Positions 17,371 through 26,588 are shown, numbered from the stretch's first letter. The stretch is DNA of 64,000 nucleotides from Halalkalibacter okhensis (GCF_000787375.1 NZ_JRJU01000006.1:87260-151259), one strand, 5' to 3'. Notes: generated by a model not told the origin, from the letters alone. Program-made: numbers and translations.

Positions 17371-20067
17371 CTACTTATGGAGCCAAACCTTCATTAATGA
17401 CAAAAGCTGCTCCATATTAACAGGCTTGCTAATATAATCAGATGCACCTGCACTAATACATTTTTCTCTATCATTCTTCATCGCTTTTGCTGTTAACGCT
17501 AAAATAGGTAACTGAGCCCACTTCTCATTTTTTCGAATCTCTTGCATCGCTTCATAGCCATTCATTTCAGGCATCATAATGTCCATTAAGACGATATCAA
17601 CCTCCGTATGTTCTGATAAGGCCTCAATCGACTCCATTCCATTTTCTGCAAAAAGGACTTTCATATGTTGTCCTTCTAAAGCTGCTGTTAGCGAGAAAAC
17701 ATTCCGCATATCATCGTCTACAATTAGAACGGTTTTATTTTGCAACTGTTCTGTTACTTGTTCATTCTGTTCTATTACTTCAGTATGATCTTCTTCAACT
17801 ACCACACTCTCCTCTATGGTTCCTGCCACTTCATCCATTAACGGTTCTTCATATTCAGGTTCTTGATGGTAGTCTGGTAAGTACAAAGTGAAGACACTCC
17901 CTTTACCTTCTGTACTTTTCACACTAATATAGCCACCTAACAACTCTGACAGCTCTCTACTAATGGATAAGCCGAGACCTGTTCCTCCATACTTGCGAGT
18001 GATTGTACCATCTTCTTGATAGAATGCCTCAAAAATACTCCGCTGTTTATCTAAGGCAATACCGACTCCTGTATCAACAACAGATATGCCCAATTTTCCA
18101 CTATCGGCTTCCATTGCTTTTTTAAAATGTAACTCAACTTTGCCTGCATTAGTAAATTTAAAAGCATTTGATAATAAATTCTTTAAGATTTGTTTCAACT
18201 TCTGATCATCCGTAAAAAGTATCGCTGGAGATTCTGAGTCAATTACAATGTTAAAATCTATATTTTTTTGGCTAGAGATAGGGGCAAATTGTCTCTGAAC
18301 AAATGCTTTTATATCACTAATTAATACCTCTTCTGGGAACACTTCAATCTTGCCTGATTCAATTTTTGATAAGTCTAATATATCATTGATTAAATCTAGT
18401 AAGTCTCTACCGGATGAGTAAATGGTTGAGGCATGCTCAACCTGTTTATCTGTTAAATTTCCATTTACATTTTCAGCAAGCATTTGCGATAAAATTAACA
18501 TACTATTTAAAGGTGTCCTTAGTTCATGAGACATGTTAGCTAAGAACTCAGACTTATATCTTGAGCCAAGTTTAATATTTCGATTTTTCTCTTCTAAATC
18601 CTTTTTAATTAGTTCAAGCTCCTGATTTTTCTCATCTGATTGTCTAAATTGTTCATGTAATTGCTCATTAATTAATCGGAGCTCTTCTTGCTGTTGTTGA
18701 AGCTCCTCCGATTGAGTTTGGAGCTCTTCGGATTGAGTTTGAGATTCAGTAAGTAACTCCTCTATTTTCATATGATCTAAGATTCGTTCAATACTAGAAC
18801 CAGATGATTGACTTAATTGTTCCAATATCCTTATTTCTGATTGACTGAAAGGCTCAAATTTCGCTAATTCTAAAACTCCTACAATTTCTTGATCAAATTC
18901 AATAGGCAGAAGGATTAGAGAGGTTGGAGCAGCTGCTCCTAAACCAGAAGTTGTGGATACATATTCATTTGGAAGGTGATCGAATATCATTAGCTTCTTA
19001 TCCGCAGCACACTGCCCGACTAGCCCCTGTCCAAGGTGAATTTTTTCCGTTCCAATATTGCTATCGCAAGCGGCATAAGAGGCAATTTTCGTTAATGTAT
19101 TTCCCTCTTCCCTTACATAAATTACTCCGTACGTTGCTCTTACAAATTGAGCAATATTTGTCATAAATACCGTGCCAAATTCGTTTAAATCTTTAATCCC
19201 TTGAAACTTCATAGCAATTTCTGCATATCTGGATTTAATCCAGTTTTCTTCTTTTAATGCTTCAGCAATCTCCTTCTCTTGTTTCGTTACTGTTTCCAAC
19301 GAATCGGCCATATTGTTATAGCTAATAGCAATCTCACCAATTTCATCTTTCGTCTTTACTTCTATTCGGGGAAGCCTATCTAAAGGATGACTTCTTACAC
19401 TCGTGATCACTTTTCGCACCCTATTAATGCTTGTATTAATATTTTTCACAATAGAATATGTAATCGTTGAAATCACTACCAACGAAATAATTGTTAGGAT
19501 AACTAAATATGTAATTGCACTTTGATAAGTAGCTTCTGATTCTTGTAGTCTTTCGAGCATGATCAACTGTTCTTGTTCTGTAAATAAATTTACTTCAATT
19601 AGCATATCTCGTCGCAAACCTTCATTTTCATCTAACAAATAATTGATTGCCCCTGTGTAATTATCTGAGGTCACAAGCGATATGATGGTTTGTACCATTT
19701 CGTTATAGTCATTTCTAATTTGCTGAATCGACGAGATTGCTGCTACTTCAGCCTCATTTAATGAGCTTAATTCTTGAAGAGATTCTATAATGGAAACTTG
19801 ATTCCCTAACGCATTATTAATAATTGCTATCTTCTCTGGCACTTCGGTATCAGCATCCATTAACAAAAGCTCTCTCATTTCTCGTGCTATGGTATTGGTT
19901 TCTAGATTGAGCGTTTGTGCTAACACCACCTTTTGATGATCTTCCGTAACAATTTCACGCATATACGTATTTTGTTGTGTTAACGTGTAAAAGACAATCA
20001 TACTTAAGATGATAATGATACCTAGTATTGAACCCAATCCGATTAGAAGCTTTGTATTTAATTTCAT
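17371..20067 (-). CDS. Membrane hybrid histidine kinase, RsbK-like
   Basis: An 898-aa sensor: membrane helix 1 (7-29), an extracytoplasmic four-helix-type sensor (30-182), helix 2 (185-207), HAMP (208-262), GAF (290-430), a coiled coil with a doubled TQSEELQ unit (444-457), HisKA with H514 in LANMSHELRTPLNS, HATPase_c (620-732; NAFKFTN, DTGVGI, GTGLGL) and a C-terminal REC domain (778-896; D784-786, phosphoacceptor D829, K881). Architecture and length match B. cereus RsbK, which drives SigB through the PP2C phosphatase RsbY. RsbK is methylated near residue 439; the doubled TQSEELQ here is in the same place. No RsbY-like gene is in the window. Confidence 0.9.
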   Translation of the reverse strand: MKLNTKLLIGLGSILGIIIILSMIVFYTLTQQNTYMREIVTEDHQKVVLAQTLNLETNTIAREMRELLLMDADTEVPEKIAIINNALGNQVSIIESLQELSSLNEAEVAAISSIQQIRNDYNEMVQTIISLVTSDNYTGAINYLLDENEGLRRDMLIEVNLFTEQEQLIMLERLQESEATYQSAITYLVILTIISLVVISTITYSIVKNINTSINRVRKVITSVRSHPLDRLPRIEVKTKDEIGEIAISYNNMADSLETVTKQEKEIAEALKEENWIKSRYAEIAMKFQGIKDLNEFGTVFMTNIAQFVRATYGVIYVREEGNTLTKIASYAACDSNIGTEKIHLGQGLVGQCAADKKLMIFDHLPNEYVSTTSGLGAAAPTSLILLPIEFDQEIVGVLELAKFEPFSQSEIRILEQLSQSSGSSIERILDHMKIEELLTESQTQSEELQTQSEELQQQQEELRLINEQLHEQFRQSDEKNQELELIKKDLEEKNRNIKLGSRYKSEFLANMSHELRTPLNSMLILSQMLAENVNGNLTDKQVEHASTIYSSGRDLLDLINDILDLSKIESGKIEVFPEEVLISDIKAFVQRQFAPISSQKNIDFNIVIDSESPAILFTDDQKLKQILKNLLSNAFKFTNAGKVELHFKKAMEADSGKLGISVVDTGVGIALDKQRSIFEAFYQEDGTITRKYGGTGLGLSISRELSELLGGYISVKSTEGKGSVFTLYLPDYHQEPEYEEPLMDEVAGTIEESVVVEEDHTEVIEQNEQVTEQLQNKTVLIVDDDMRNVFSLTAALEGQHMKVLFAENGMESIEALSEHTEVDIVLMDIMMPEMNGYEAMQEIRKNEKWAQLPILALTAKAMKNDREKCISAGASDYISKPVNMEQLLSLMKVWLHK

Positions 20068-20170
20068 AACTTTTTAGATACTCCTGACTTTTTTTTGGTA
20101 ATATTTAATAGTTTACTATATAAACCATAGTACTTCTATATAAATAGGGGAATTCTCCACTACCATAAAG

Positions 20171-20311
20171 GGAAGCTACTGAAAAAGTCCATTCTCGTAA
20201 TTCGAGGAAGCAGCAATGGCTCCACACATTGCGCACCTGTTACGAGTAACCCGCTCATTGCTTAAAGACCACGGAGAAAGATGAAAATCGTACCTTTTTC
20301 AGTGGTCTTCC
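20171..20311 (-). repeat. Dispersed hairpin repeat, copy C
   Basis: A 141-bp element with inverted ends: GGAAGCTACTGAAAAAG on the left, and GGAAGACCACTGAAAAAG read from the right. Internally, on the minus strand, it carries GGTACGATTTTCATCTTT, CTTTAAGCAATGAGCGG and GGAGCCATTGCTGCTTCCTC, collinear with copy A but missing about 33 bp after the GAGCGG block. Its 5' hairpin GACCAC...GTGGTC differs in sequence from copy A but keeps pairing. It lies between ku and the hybrid kinase gene. Confidence 0.8.
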
Positions 20312-20313
20312 AT

Positions 20314-20353
20314 AAAAAGAAAGAGGAGATCGCTATAAATCTCCTCTTTCTTT
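20314..20353 (-). terminator. Terminator of ku
   Basis: A perfect 15-bp stem (AAAGAAAGAGGAGAT / ATCTCCTCTTTCTTT) overlaps the ku stop codon; TTTTTATGG follows on the minus strand. Confidence 0.8.
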
Positions 20354-21217
20354 ACGCATTCTTTCGTGCAGTTGTCACTTTTTCCTCTGTCTTTTTCTTA
20401 ACTGGTGCTTTCTTCTTTCTTGTTGCAGGCTTCTTCGTTTTTGTTTTATCTAGAGAAGCTTGTAATGCAGACATTAGGTCTGTTACATTCGAAGCTGCGG
20501 CAGCAGGTTCCTTTTCTGTTGCCGTAACGGTTTGCTTTCCAGATTTCTTTTCCTCGATTAACTCCATCAATGCAGTACGGTATTCATCCGTATACTTTTT
20601 TGGCTCAAACGTTGTCGTTAGTTGTTCAACAAGCATTAGTGCTGTATCAAGTTCTTTTTGTTCCACTAATTGTTCTGAAGGGACATTAGGAACATCTTGT
20701 ACATTACGTACTTCATCAGGAAAATGAATGGTTTCCATTAAAAGAGTATCTTTGTATACTCGTACAACGGCTAATTGCTCTTTGGATCGGATAATAATTT
20801 TGGCAATTCCAATCTTTCCTGATTCTGTTAACGCTTTTCTTAACAATGAATACGCTTTGCCCCCACCGTTATCTGGAGCAATAAAATAGCTTTTCTCAAA
20901 AAAGATTGGGTCAATCTCTTCTAATTTTACAAAGTCAATTATTTCAACAGCTTTATCTTCATTTTCTTTCTTTAATTTTTCAAGTTCCTCATCATCTAAA
21001 ACAACAAATTTATTTTTGCATATTCATACGCTTTAACAATATCTTCACTCTTTACTTCCTTCTCACAACCTGGACACACCTTTTGATAACTGATCGGTGT
21101 ATGACACTCCTTGTGTATTTGTCGCAATTTAATATCTTTGTTTTCCGTTGCTGTATGAAGCTTAATTGGAATATTAACGAGTCCGAAACTAATGCTGCCT
21201 TTCCAAACGGTATGCAT
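20352..21217 (-). pseudogene. ku: Non-homologous end joining protein Ku, broken by a -1 frameshift
   Basis: Ku encircles DNA ends and recruits LigD for end joining in spores and stationary cells. The frame starts MHTVWKGSISFGLVNIPIKL, reads to IVKAYEYAK, then shifts: the minus strand has GCAAAAATAAATTTG with five A (T run at 21013-21017) where six would restore AKNKFVVLDDEELEKLKKE. The rest of Ku (FFEKSYFIAPDNGGGKAYSL... and a Lys-rich tail) follows intact to the stop. With the base restored the product would be 288 aa, normal for Bacillus Ku. Causes could be a true mutation, phase variation, or an assembly error in a homopolymer; the intact remainder and intact ligD favour a recent event or an error. 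AGGTG precedes the ATG. Confidence 0.88.
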
Positions 21218-21331
21218 AAGGATCACCTGCCTTTTCTTTTAATGTGCAATTTTTTATGAACGATTATGTATGGTTGTTATATTTTTGTTACAGCTTAAAT
21301 AGTAACTGGCATAACAAAGAAGGTGACATTT

Positions 21332-23170
21332 ATGAAACCAATGCTCCTTTCTCCTGCAATTGATATTCCTACAGGTAAGGATTGGATTTACGAAACAAAG
21401 TTTGATGGTTTTCGTTGTTTATTGTATTGGGATAAAGACGCGATTAAATTGATTAGCCGAACTGGAAAAGAATTGACTATCCATTTCCCTGAAATAACGC
21501 AGTACTGTGAGGACATGTATCCGTTACTTAAGAATTATTTGCCTTTAACGTTTGACGGGGAACTGGTGAACTTAAGAAACAACTTTCAAAGTCACTTTTC
21601 AACTGTCCAAGTTCGTGGGCGAATGAAAAATCAAGTAACTATTTCCAAACACGCAGAAGAACACCCATGTCATTTTATTGTTTTTGATATTATATCGCTA
21701 AAGGGTGAACAACTCGTTGCCCAAAAGTTAACAAAAAGAAAGCAATTATTAGAAGCTTTCTTTTCAGATAATAAATTACAAACTACTGTTGATTATCGAA
21801 ACAGTCACCGCATTCAATTAATTGATGTTTTTACGGACAAAGATTATTTATGGAATCAAATTATCGCTTATAACGGAGAAGGAATTGTTGCCAAACGAGC
21901 AGCAAGTCTGTGGGAAAACGATAAAAGAACAACGAGCTGGCTTAAAATAAAAAACTACAGATTTGTTTCTGTCATCTTAACGAAATATGATAAAAACAAC
22001 GGCTATTTTCATGGTGCCATCTATCAAGAGAACCATCTTACTGAGGTTGTCAACTTCAAGCATGGATTAACGGATGAAGAAGAGAAGACATTATTTACTT
22101 TTTTCGAAAACAATGGGGTGAAAAGAGGAACAAATCTATGGGAGCTGCCTCCATCTATATGCGTTGACATTGCTTGTATTGATTTTGACGGGAAACAACT
22201 ACGTGAGCCTCGTTTCCATGCATTTAATTTCAACCAGGAACCACCAGAGTGCACATGGAACCAGATGCAACGTCAGCTTCATCCCATTCCTGAACATATT
22301 ACGATAACAAATCCCCAAAAACCAATTTGGACAGACATTAACATATCAAAAGATGACTATTTACTGTACTTACAAAAAGCTTCACCATACTTGCTTCCAT
22401 TTTTACGTGAACGACTATTGACTGTAATTAGGTATCCACATGGTGCAGAAGGCGAACGGTTTTATCAAAAACATTGTCCCGAATACGCACCTGAATTCAT
22501 CGAGACAGAAGAGGTTGAAGATATAAATTATATTATATGCAATAATATTGAAACTCTTCTTTGGCTAGGGAATCAACTTGCTCTTGAATTGCACATCCCT
22601 TTTCAAACAAGATATACAGACAAACCAACAGAAATTGTGTTCGACTTAGATCCACCGTCGGTAGAAGACTTTTCATTAGCTGTTATTGCCGCTAAGCAAA
22701 TGAAAGCAATCTTTGATCAATTTCATCTTACCTCTTTTGTTAAAACATCTGGCGGGAAAGGGCTGCAAGTATATATTCCACTGCCTACTAATCGTTTCAC
22801 GTACCAAGAGACGCGAGTATTCACTCAATTCATTTGTCAATTTTTATGTGAGCAACAGCCTGATTTGTTTACAACGGAGCGCCTGAAAAAAAAGAGGAAT
22901 AATAAATTATACCTTGATTACATCCAACATGATCAAGGTAAAACCATCGTCGCACCATACTCCCCTCGCGGAAGCATCCAAGGGCTTATTGCGACTCCAT
23001 TAAAATGGGAAGATGTAACTGATTCATTAACCCCTGATCGCTTCACACTTCCAGCTGTGATTGAACGATTAGAAACAGAAAAAGACCCCTTCTCTTCTTT
23101 TCGCGAAGTTAATAATGAGGATGCTTTTTCAAAGATTCTTATCCAACTGAAGGAATTAGTAAAACCATAA
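21332..23170 (+). CDS. ligD: ATP-dependent DNA ligase LigD (ligase-polymerase)
   Basis: Seals and fills double-strand breaks together with Ku. The N-terminal half is the ligase: motif I ETKFDGFR with nucleophile K23, then FDGELVN, HFIVFDIISL, GEGIVAKR and SWLKIKNYR. The C-terminal half (from about residue 320) is the primase-like polymerase: VIRYPHGAEGERFYQKH, the metal-binding VFDLDPP and VKTSGGKGLQVYIPL. Ligase-then-polymerase order and 612 aa match B. subtilis LigD (YkoU); there is no nuclease domain. The start is the ATG 6 nt after GAAGGTG. It is divergent from ku. Confidence 0.95.
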   Translation: MKPMLLSPAIDIPTGKDWIYETKFDGFRCLLYWDKDAIKLISRTGKELTIHFPEITQYCEDMYPLLKNYLPLTFDGELVNLRNNFQSHFSTVQVRGRMKNQVTISKHAEEHPCHFIVFDIISLKGEQLVAQKLTKRKQLLEAFFSDNKLQTTVDYRNSHRIQLIDVFTDKDYLWNQIIAYNGEGIVAKRAASLWENDKRTTSWLKIKNYRFVSVILTKYDKNNGYFHGAIYQENHLTEVVNFKHGLTDEEEKTLFTFFENNGVKRGTNLWELPPSICVDIACIDFDGKQLREPRFHAFNFNQEPPECTWNQMQRQLHPIPEHITITNPQKPIWTDINISKDDYLLYLQKASPYLLPFLRERLLTVIRYPHGAEGERFYQKHCPEYAPEFIETEEVEDINYIICNNIETLLWLGNQLALELHIPFQTRYTDKPTEIVFDLDPPSVEDFSLAVIAAKQMKAIFDQFHLTSFVKTSGGKGLQVYIPLPTNRFTYQETRVFTQFICQFLCEQQPDLFTTERLKKKRNNKLYLDYIQHDQGKTIVAPYSPRGSIQGLIATPLKWEDVTDSLTPDRFTLPAVIERLETEKDPFSSFREVNNEDAFSKILIQLKELVKP

Positions 23171-23183
23171 CGAGAATAAAATA

Positions 23184-23222
23184 TGGTCACAAAAAAGGTG
23201 ATTTGACCTTTTTTAGTGACCA
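23184..23222. terminator. Bidirectional terminator, ligD/nitroreductase
   Basis: TGGTCAC-AAAAAGGT pairs with ACCTTTTTT-GTGACCA around GATTTG, giving T runs on both strands between convergent genes. Confidence 0.8.
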
Positions 23223-23245
23223 CTAAACAACCTAAAAAACATACA

Positions 23246-23920
23246 CTATTTTATCCATGTCACGATATCAGTTAGTTTTTTTCTTGTCTTTGGTCTTGGT
23301 TCATCTTTTCGATAGCCAAACGCTGCCATAACGGAAACGTCAAAATGCCCATCTTCTAGCACTCCTTGTTCATGAAGGAAATCATGAACAAGCTTATAAT
23401 TAAAGCCTTCAATCGGACAAGAGTCTATGCCGATTTGTGCAGCAGCAATTAGCATGTTTCCTAATGCAATATACGTTTGTTTACACGACCAATCAAAAAT
23501 TGTACGTTCCGATTCCAACACACCAAACTTCTCTTGGAAATTTTGGTATCGTGCTGGAAGCTCTCTAACAATTTCTTCTGGTGCATTCTTCACGTTTCTA
23601 AAATGATTTGTAATATATTCAGAATCGTAACGGACATCTTTACTCGTTCGAGCTAAAATAATAACGAAATGACTCGCTGTTGGAAGTTGCCCTCCAGCCC
23701 CCCATGCGAACTCACCTAACTTTTCTCTCATCTCTTTATTTTGTAGCACAACAAATTTCCAAGGCTCAAGACCAATAGAACTTGGAGATAACCTACCCGT
23801 TTCTAAAATAAAGTTAAAATCGTCATCCGAAATAATTTTGTTCGGATCAAAAACTTTTGTTGCATGGCGGAACATGAATGCATCTACTACTTGCTTTTTT
23901 ATCTTCTCTTTTTCAAACAT
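23246..23920 (-). CDS. NAD(P)H nitroreductase family protein, YfkO-like
   Basis: A 224-aa FMN-dependent oxidoreductase of the nitroreductase (NfsB-like) fold. Typical elements are FRHATKVFD near the N-terminus (FMN phosphate contacts), RLSPSSIGLEPWKFVV, and NMLIAAAQIGIDSCPIEGF. Similar Bacillus proteins (YfkO) reduce nitroaromatics, quinones or flavins with NAD(P)H; the physiological substrate is unknown. AGGAGA lies 8 nt before the ATG. Single-gene unit convergent to ligD. Confidence 0.88.
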   Translation of the reverse strand: MFEKEKIKKQVVDAFMFRHATKVFDPNKIISDDDFNFILETGRLSPSSIGLEPWKFVVLQNKEMREKLGEFAWGAGGQLPTASHFVIILARTSKDVRYDSEYITNHFRNVKNAPEEIVRELPARYQNFQEKFGVLESERTIFDWSCKQTYIALGNMLIAAAQIGIDSCPIEGFNYKLVHDFLHEQGVLEDGHFDVSVMAAFGYRKDEPRPKTRKKLTDIVTWIK

Positions 23921-24031
23921 AACAAATCTCTCCTAAATATAGCGCTAGAATTTCCCGAAAAAAGCGTAGCATATATCGCAAATTCTAACAAATAATTGTT
24001 GATTCAAATGAAATGATTCCTCATTCAGCAG

Positions 24032-25105
24032 TCAGACTTGTTCCAAAGCGACATGTGCTAGTACTAATGCGCAAAACCCGGAGACGAGTTTCCCGACAAC
24101 CATGGCAAATACCATTTCTTGTTGCATGCCCGCAACAAAACCTAAATGCCCTCCTAAAACAAACGCACCACTTACGGCAAAAGCAACATTAAAAACCTTG
24201 CCCCTTGGTGTCATCTCTTTCAACATTGTAAGCATAGGAATGACATGCGCTAATGAAGCAATTAACCCCGCAGTAGACTTCTCGTCTATTCGCAGTAGTG
24301 CTCCAAGCTTCTTCAACTTCTTGAGAAATACTTGATTAATGAAAGTGACTAACGGGAAAGCACCGGCTAATACAATGACAATCATCCCAACAATCTTAAT
24401 ACCTTCTTCCAACGGAGTCATATTTGGAATGACAGCAAATCCTGTTAACGTTTCAAATATAATTGCTGTTAGGCCAATAATAGCAATCATCTCGATCAAT
24501 TTTGCAAAGCATTGAAATCCTTTAATCATGACATCAGTCATTTTCCAAAGTCCTAAAGAGATCAATATGGATAAGACGATGGTAGGGATTAAATTTCGAA
24601 TGACCGTCACCATATCAAGTTGGGCAATGAGGCCTCCAGCTAAACAACCAATCGGAACGGTAATAATTCCAAGAAGGATCCCTTTAGCAAAATACGGATG
24701 ATCTTCTTTCTCAATGATTCCCAATGCAACCGGGATCGTAAAAACAAGCGTTGGCCCAAGCATTGTTCCTAGGAAAACCCAAGAGAACAATTCAGCATCT
24801 TGACTTTGAGCCATCTCCTTCGCAAGAGCATATCCCCCCATATCAAGTGCTAATATAGTATTAGCAAAGGCAGCAGGGTCGGCTCCGACTAACCCATAAA
24901 CAGGTGAAATTAAAGGAGTTAAGATAGCAGCGATAACAGGTGCCAAAGAAACAATTCCAACCATAGCAAGTGTCAAAGAACCCATGGTCATAAATGCGTT
25001 TGTAAAGCTTTGACCAAGCCCCATTTTATTCCCAAGTAATTTATCTAATGCTCCAAGACATAAAAATCCGACCATTATATACACGATCAAATCGTTAACC
25101 CACAT
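24032..25105 (-). CDS. eutH: Ethanolamine permease EutH
   Basis: A 357-aa membrane protein with about ten hydrophobic segments; DKLLGNKMGLGQSF, ANTILALDMGGYALA, GTMLGPTLVFTIPVALG and HVIPMLTMLKEMTPRGK are characteristic of EutH. EutH facilitates ethanolamine uptake in organisms with eut operons. Here no other eut gene is present in the window, so it stands alone. The ATG chosen follows GGGGA; a TTG four codons earlier lies within that site. Its substrate in this host is inferred only from the family. Confidence 0.88.
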   Translation of the reverse strand: MWVNDLIVYIMVGFLCLGALDKLLGNKMGLGQSFTNAFMTMGSLTLAMVGIVSLAPVIAAILTPLISPVYGLVGADPAAFANTILALDMGGYALAKEMAQSQDAELFSWVFLGTMLGPTLVFTIPVALGIIEKEDHPYFAKGILLGIITVPIGCLAGGLIAQLDMVTVIRNLIPTIVLSILISLGLWKMTDVMIKGFQCFAKLIEMIAIIGLTAIIFETLTGFAVIPNMTPLEEGIKIVGMIVIVLAGAFPLVTFINQVFLKKLKKLGALLRIDEKSTAGLIASLAHVIPMLTMLKEMTPRGKVFNVAFAVSGAFVLGGHLGFVAGMQQEMVFAMVVGKLVSGFCALVLAHVALEQV

Positions 25106-25276
25106 GTTGTTCCCCAACCTTACTTTTTTTGACTAATATCATAACAGATTAATAGATTCATTTCCTTTTATATATAATAAATTATCTAAACTTTATCCAA
25201 ATTCCACACTTACCTATCTCGAAAGCCGAGACATATGCATAGTGTGTAGTAACCCTCCTGAAAGGTGGTGTGAAAA

Positions 25277-25429
25277 ATGGGTTACTATGGTCCATGGTAC
25301 GGCGGATATGGCGGGTACGGTGGATATTGTTGTCCCCCAACACCCCGCCCGGGATTTGGCTTTGGATTCGCACTAATTGTGGTGCTAGTCATATTGCTTA
25401 TTATCCTAGGTGCTAGTTGGTATAAATAG
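25277..25429 (+). CDS. YjcZ-family small spore/membrane peptide
   Basis: A 50-aa peptide too short for most gene callers. A Gly/Tyr-rich N-terminus (MGYYGPWYGGYGGYGGYCC) and a PRPGFGFGF linker lead into one membrane helix (ALIVVLVILLIILGASW). This layout is that of the YjcZ family, usually annotated as sporulation proteins. AAAGGTGG lies upstream and a terminator follows. Function unknown; probably inserted in the spore or cell membrane. Confidence 0.85.
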   Translation: MGYYGPWYGGYGGYGGYCCPPTPRPGFGFGFALIVVLVILLIILGASWYK

Positions 25430-25451
25430 TTTCTGCACAACCAAAATAAAC

Positions 25452-25477
25452 AGCGCCTTCTAAAAAAAGGCGCTTTT
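25452..25477 (+). terminator. Terminator of the YjcZ-like gene
   Basis: AGCGCCTT pairs with AAGGCGCT across seven bases, followed by TTTT. Confidence 0.8.
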
Positions 25478-25614
25478 ATTCTTACAAATCGTTTTGAATT
25501 GCCATTGCACTCTATATAAATTGATCAAAATGACTGCGTTACCTTTTTCTTGCCTTTGTTGATTTGTTATACTTATTTCAAGGTAGAACTACTTTGAAAA
25601 GGATTTGATCATAC

Positions 25615-26523
25615 ATGCTAGACAAGCTTAAGGCGCATTTCGGAGATACATTTATTATAGGTAATGATTACAATACATATGACGAAAATTATTATTGGTT
25701 TATAACTCCTGATAATATAACTATTGGGTTTCCAATTGATCGGATCCACGAGAAAGAACTAGACATCTTAAATATATTCCTAACTCCCCTTCCGAAACAA
25801 AATGAATATTTTCCTAGATCTAAAGAGGAAGAATATTGGTCATCCATATTATTTAAAGATACTGAAACCTCATTAGATCAGCATACCGAAGAGTCCTTTC
25901 GATTTGTGTACTTTCATTTAAAAGATGAGTTGCAAGAACGTGAGGCATTTACAGGTGCGATAAAAAGTCTCTTCCCTGCAAAGACCATCCTCTTGTGGGA
26001 AAATGAATCTTCTGGTGTGATCATTGACTTGGATCCTAAAATAACAGACACAATTGAAAACCTTTTTGAATCGATCGTTGATAATATCATTAGTGATTTC
26101 TTTATAGAGATCGTCATGTATATAGGGATTAGTAACGTTTCAATTACAGATGCTAAAAGTCGCTATCAATGGGAAAAGTCGAGCTTTCATACAGTAAAGC
26201 AGCTCTACAAGAAAAAAGTGTATAAAGGAGAAGAAGAACTACCTTTTCTCCTAATTGGCAAAGCTTCTTCTAACACTTTAATGCAAATAAAAGAGCAGAC
26301 ATTGAAACCAGTCCTCGAAGATCATGATTTAATTCAAAGTATCAAAGTATATCTTGATTGCAACATGAATGTATCCCTTGCTGCAAAAAAACTATTTCTG
26401 CATCGAAATACTTTACAATACCGAGTTGATAAATTCATAGAAAAAACAGGGATTGATATCAGACATTTTCGAAGTGCAGTTACTGTTTATCTCTCTCTAT
26501 TAATTGAAAAAAACATCCATTAA
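25615..26523 (+). CDS. PucR/CdaR-type transcriptional regulator
   Basis: A 302-aa regulator whose C-terminal 60 residues form the PucR-type helix-turn-helix: IKVYLDCNMNVSLAAKKLFL, then HRNTLQYRVDKFIEKTGID and HFRSAVTVYLSLLI. The N-terminal 240 residues have no recognised sensor motif. It lies directly upstream of the sugar-ABC ATPase gene but is separated from it by a terminator, a promoter and a cre-like site, so control of that gene is plausible but unproven. AAAGGA precedes the ATG. The effector is unknown. Confidence 0.85.
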   Translation: MLDKLKAHFGDTFIIGNDYNTYDENYYWFITPDNITIGFPIDRIHEKELDILNIFLTPLPKQNEYFPRSKEEEYWSSILFKDTETSLDQHTEESFRFVYFHLKDELQEREAFTGAIKSLFPAKTILLWENESSGVIIDLDPKITDTIENLFESIVDNIISDFFIEIVMYIGISNVSITDAKSRYQWEKSSFHTVKQLYKKKVYKGEEELPFLLIGKASSNTLMQIKEQTLKPVLEDHDLIQSIKVYLDCNMNVSLAAKKLFLHRNTLQYRVDKFIEKTGIDIRHFRSAVTVYLSLLIEKNIH

Positions 26524-26556
26524 TGCATTGTGCACAAAAACAATGCATTCTTTTTT
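26522..26556 (+). terminator. Terminator of the PucR-type gene
   Basis: AATGCATTGT / ACAATGCATT, a perfect 10-bp stem overlapping the stop codon, followed by C and six T. Confidence 0.85.
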
Positions 26557-26573
26557 ATGCACTTTTACCGTAT

Positions 26574-26588
26574 ACGAAAACGGTTACA
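26574..26588. promoter_or_regulatory. cre-like site upstream of the sugar ABC ATPase gene
   Basis: ACGAAAACGGTTACA fits the CcpA consensus WTGNAANCGNWNNCW with one mismatch. Almost the same string recurs near 52784, upstream of the second LacI paralogue. It sits just before the start-proximal promoter (TATATT) of the ATPase gene. Confidence 0.5.

Noticed and set aside
20352..21217. Programmed frameshift in ku
   Set aside because: No slippery heptamer with a following structure was recognised, and Ku genes in relatives need no recoding; mutation or sequence error is simpler.
23184..23222. Further member of the hairpin repeat family after ligD
   Set aside because: The architecture is similar (A/T-rich stem with AAAAAAGGT), but it lacks the CTGAAAAAG and ACGATTTT motifs; it is an ordinary terminator.
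25182..25373. Minus-strand 63-codon frame over the YjcZ-like gene
   Set aside because: It is antisense to a peptide with a recognised family layout and ribosome site.
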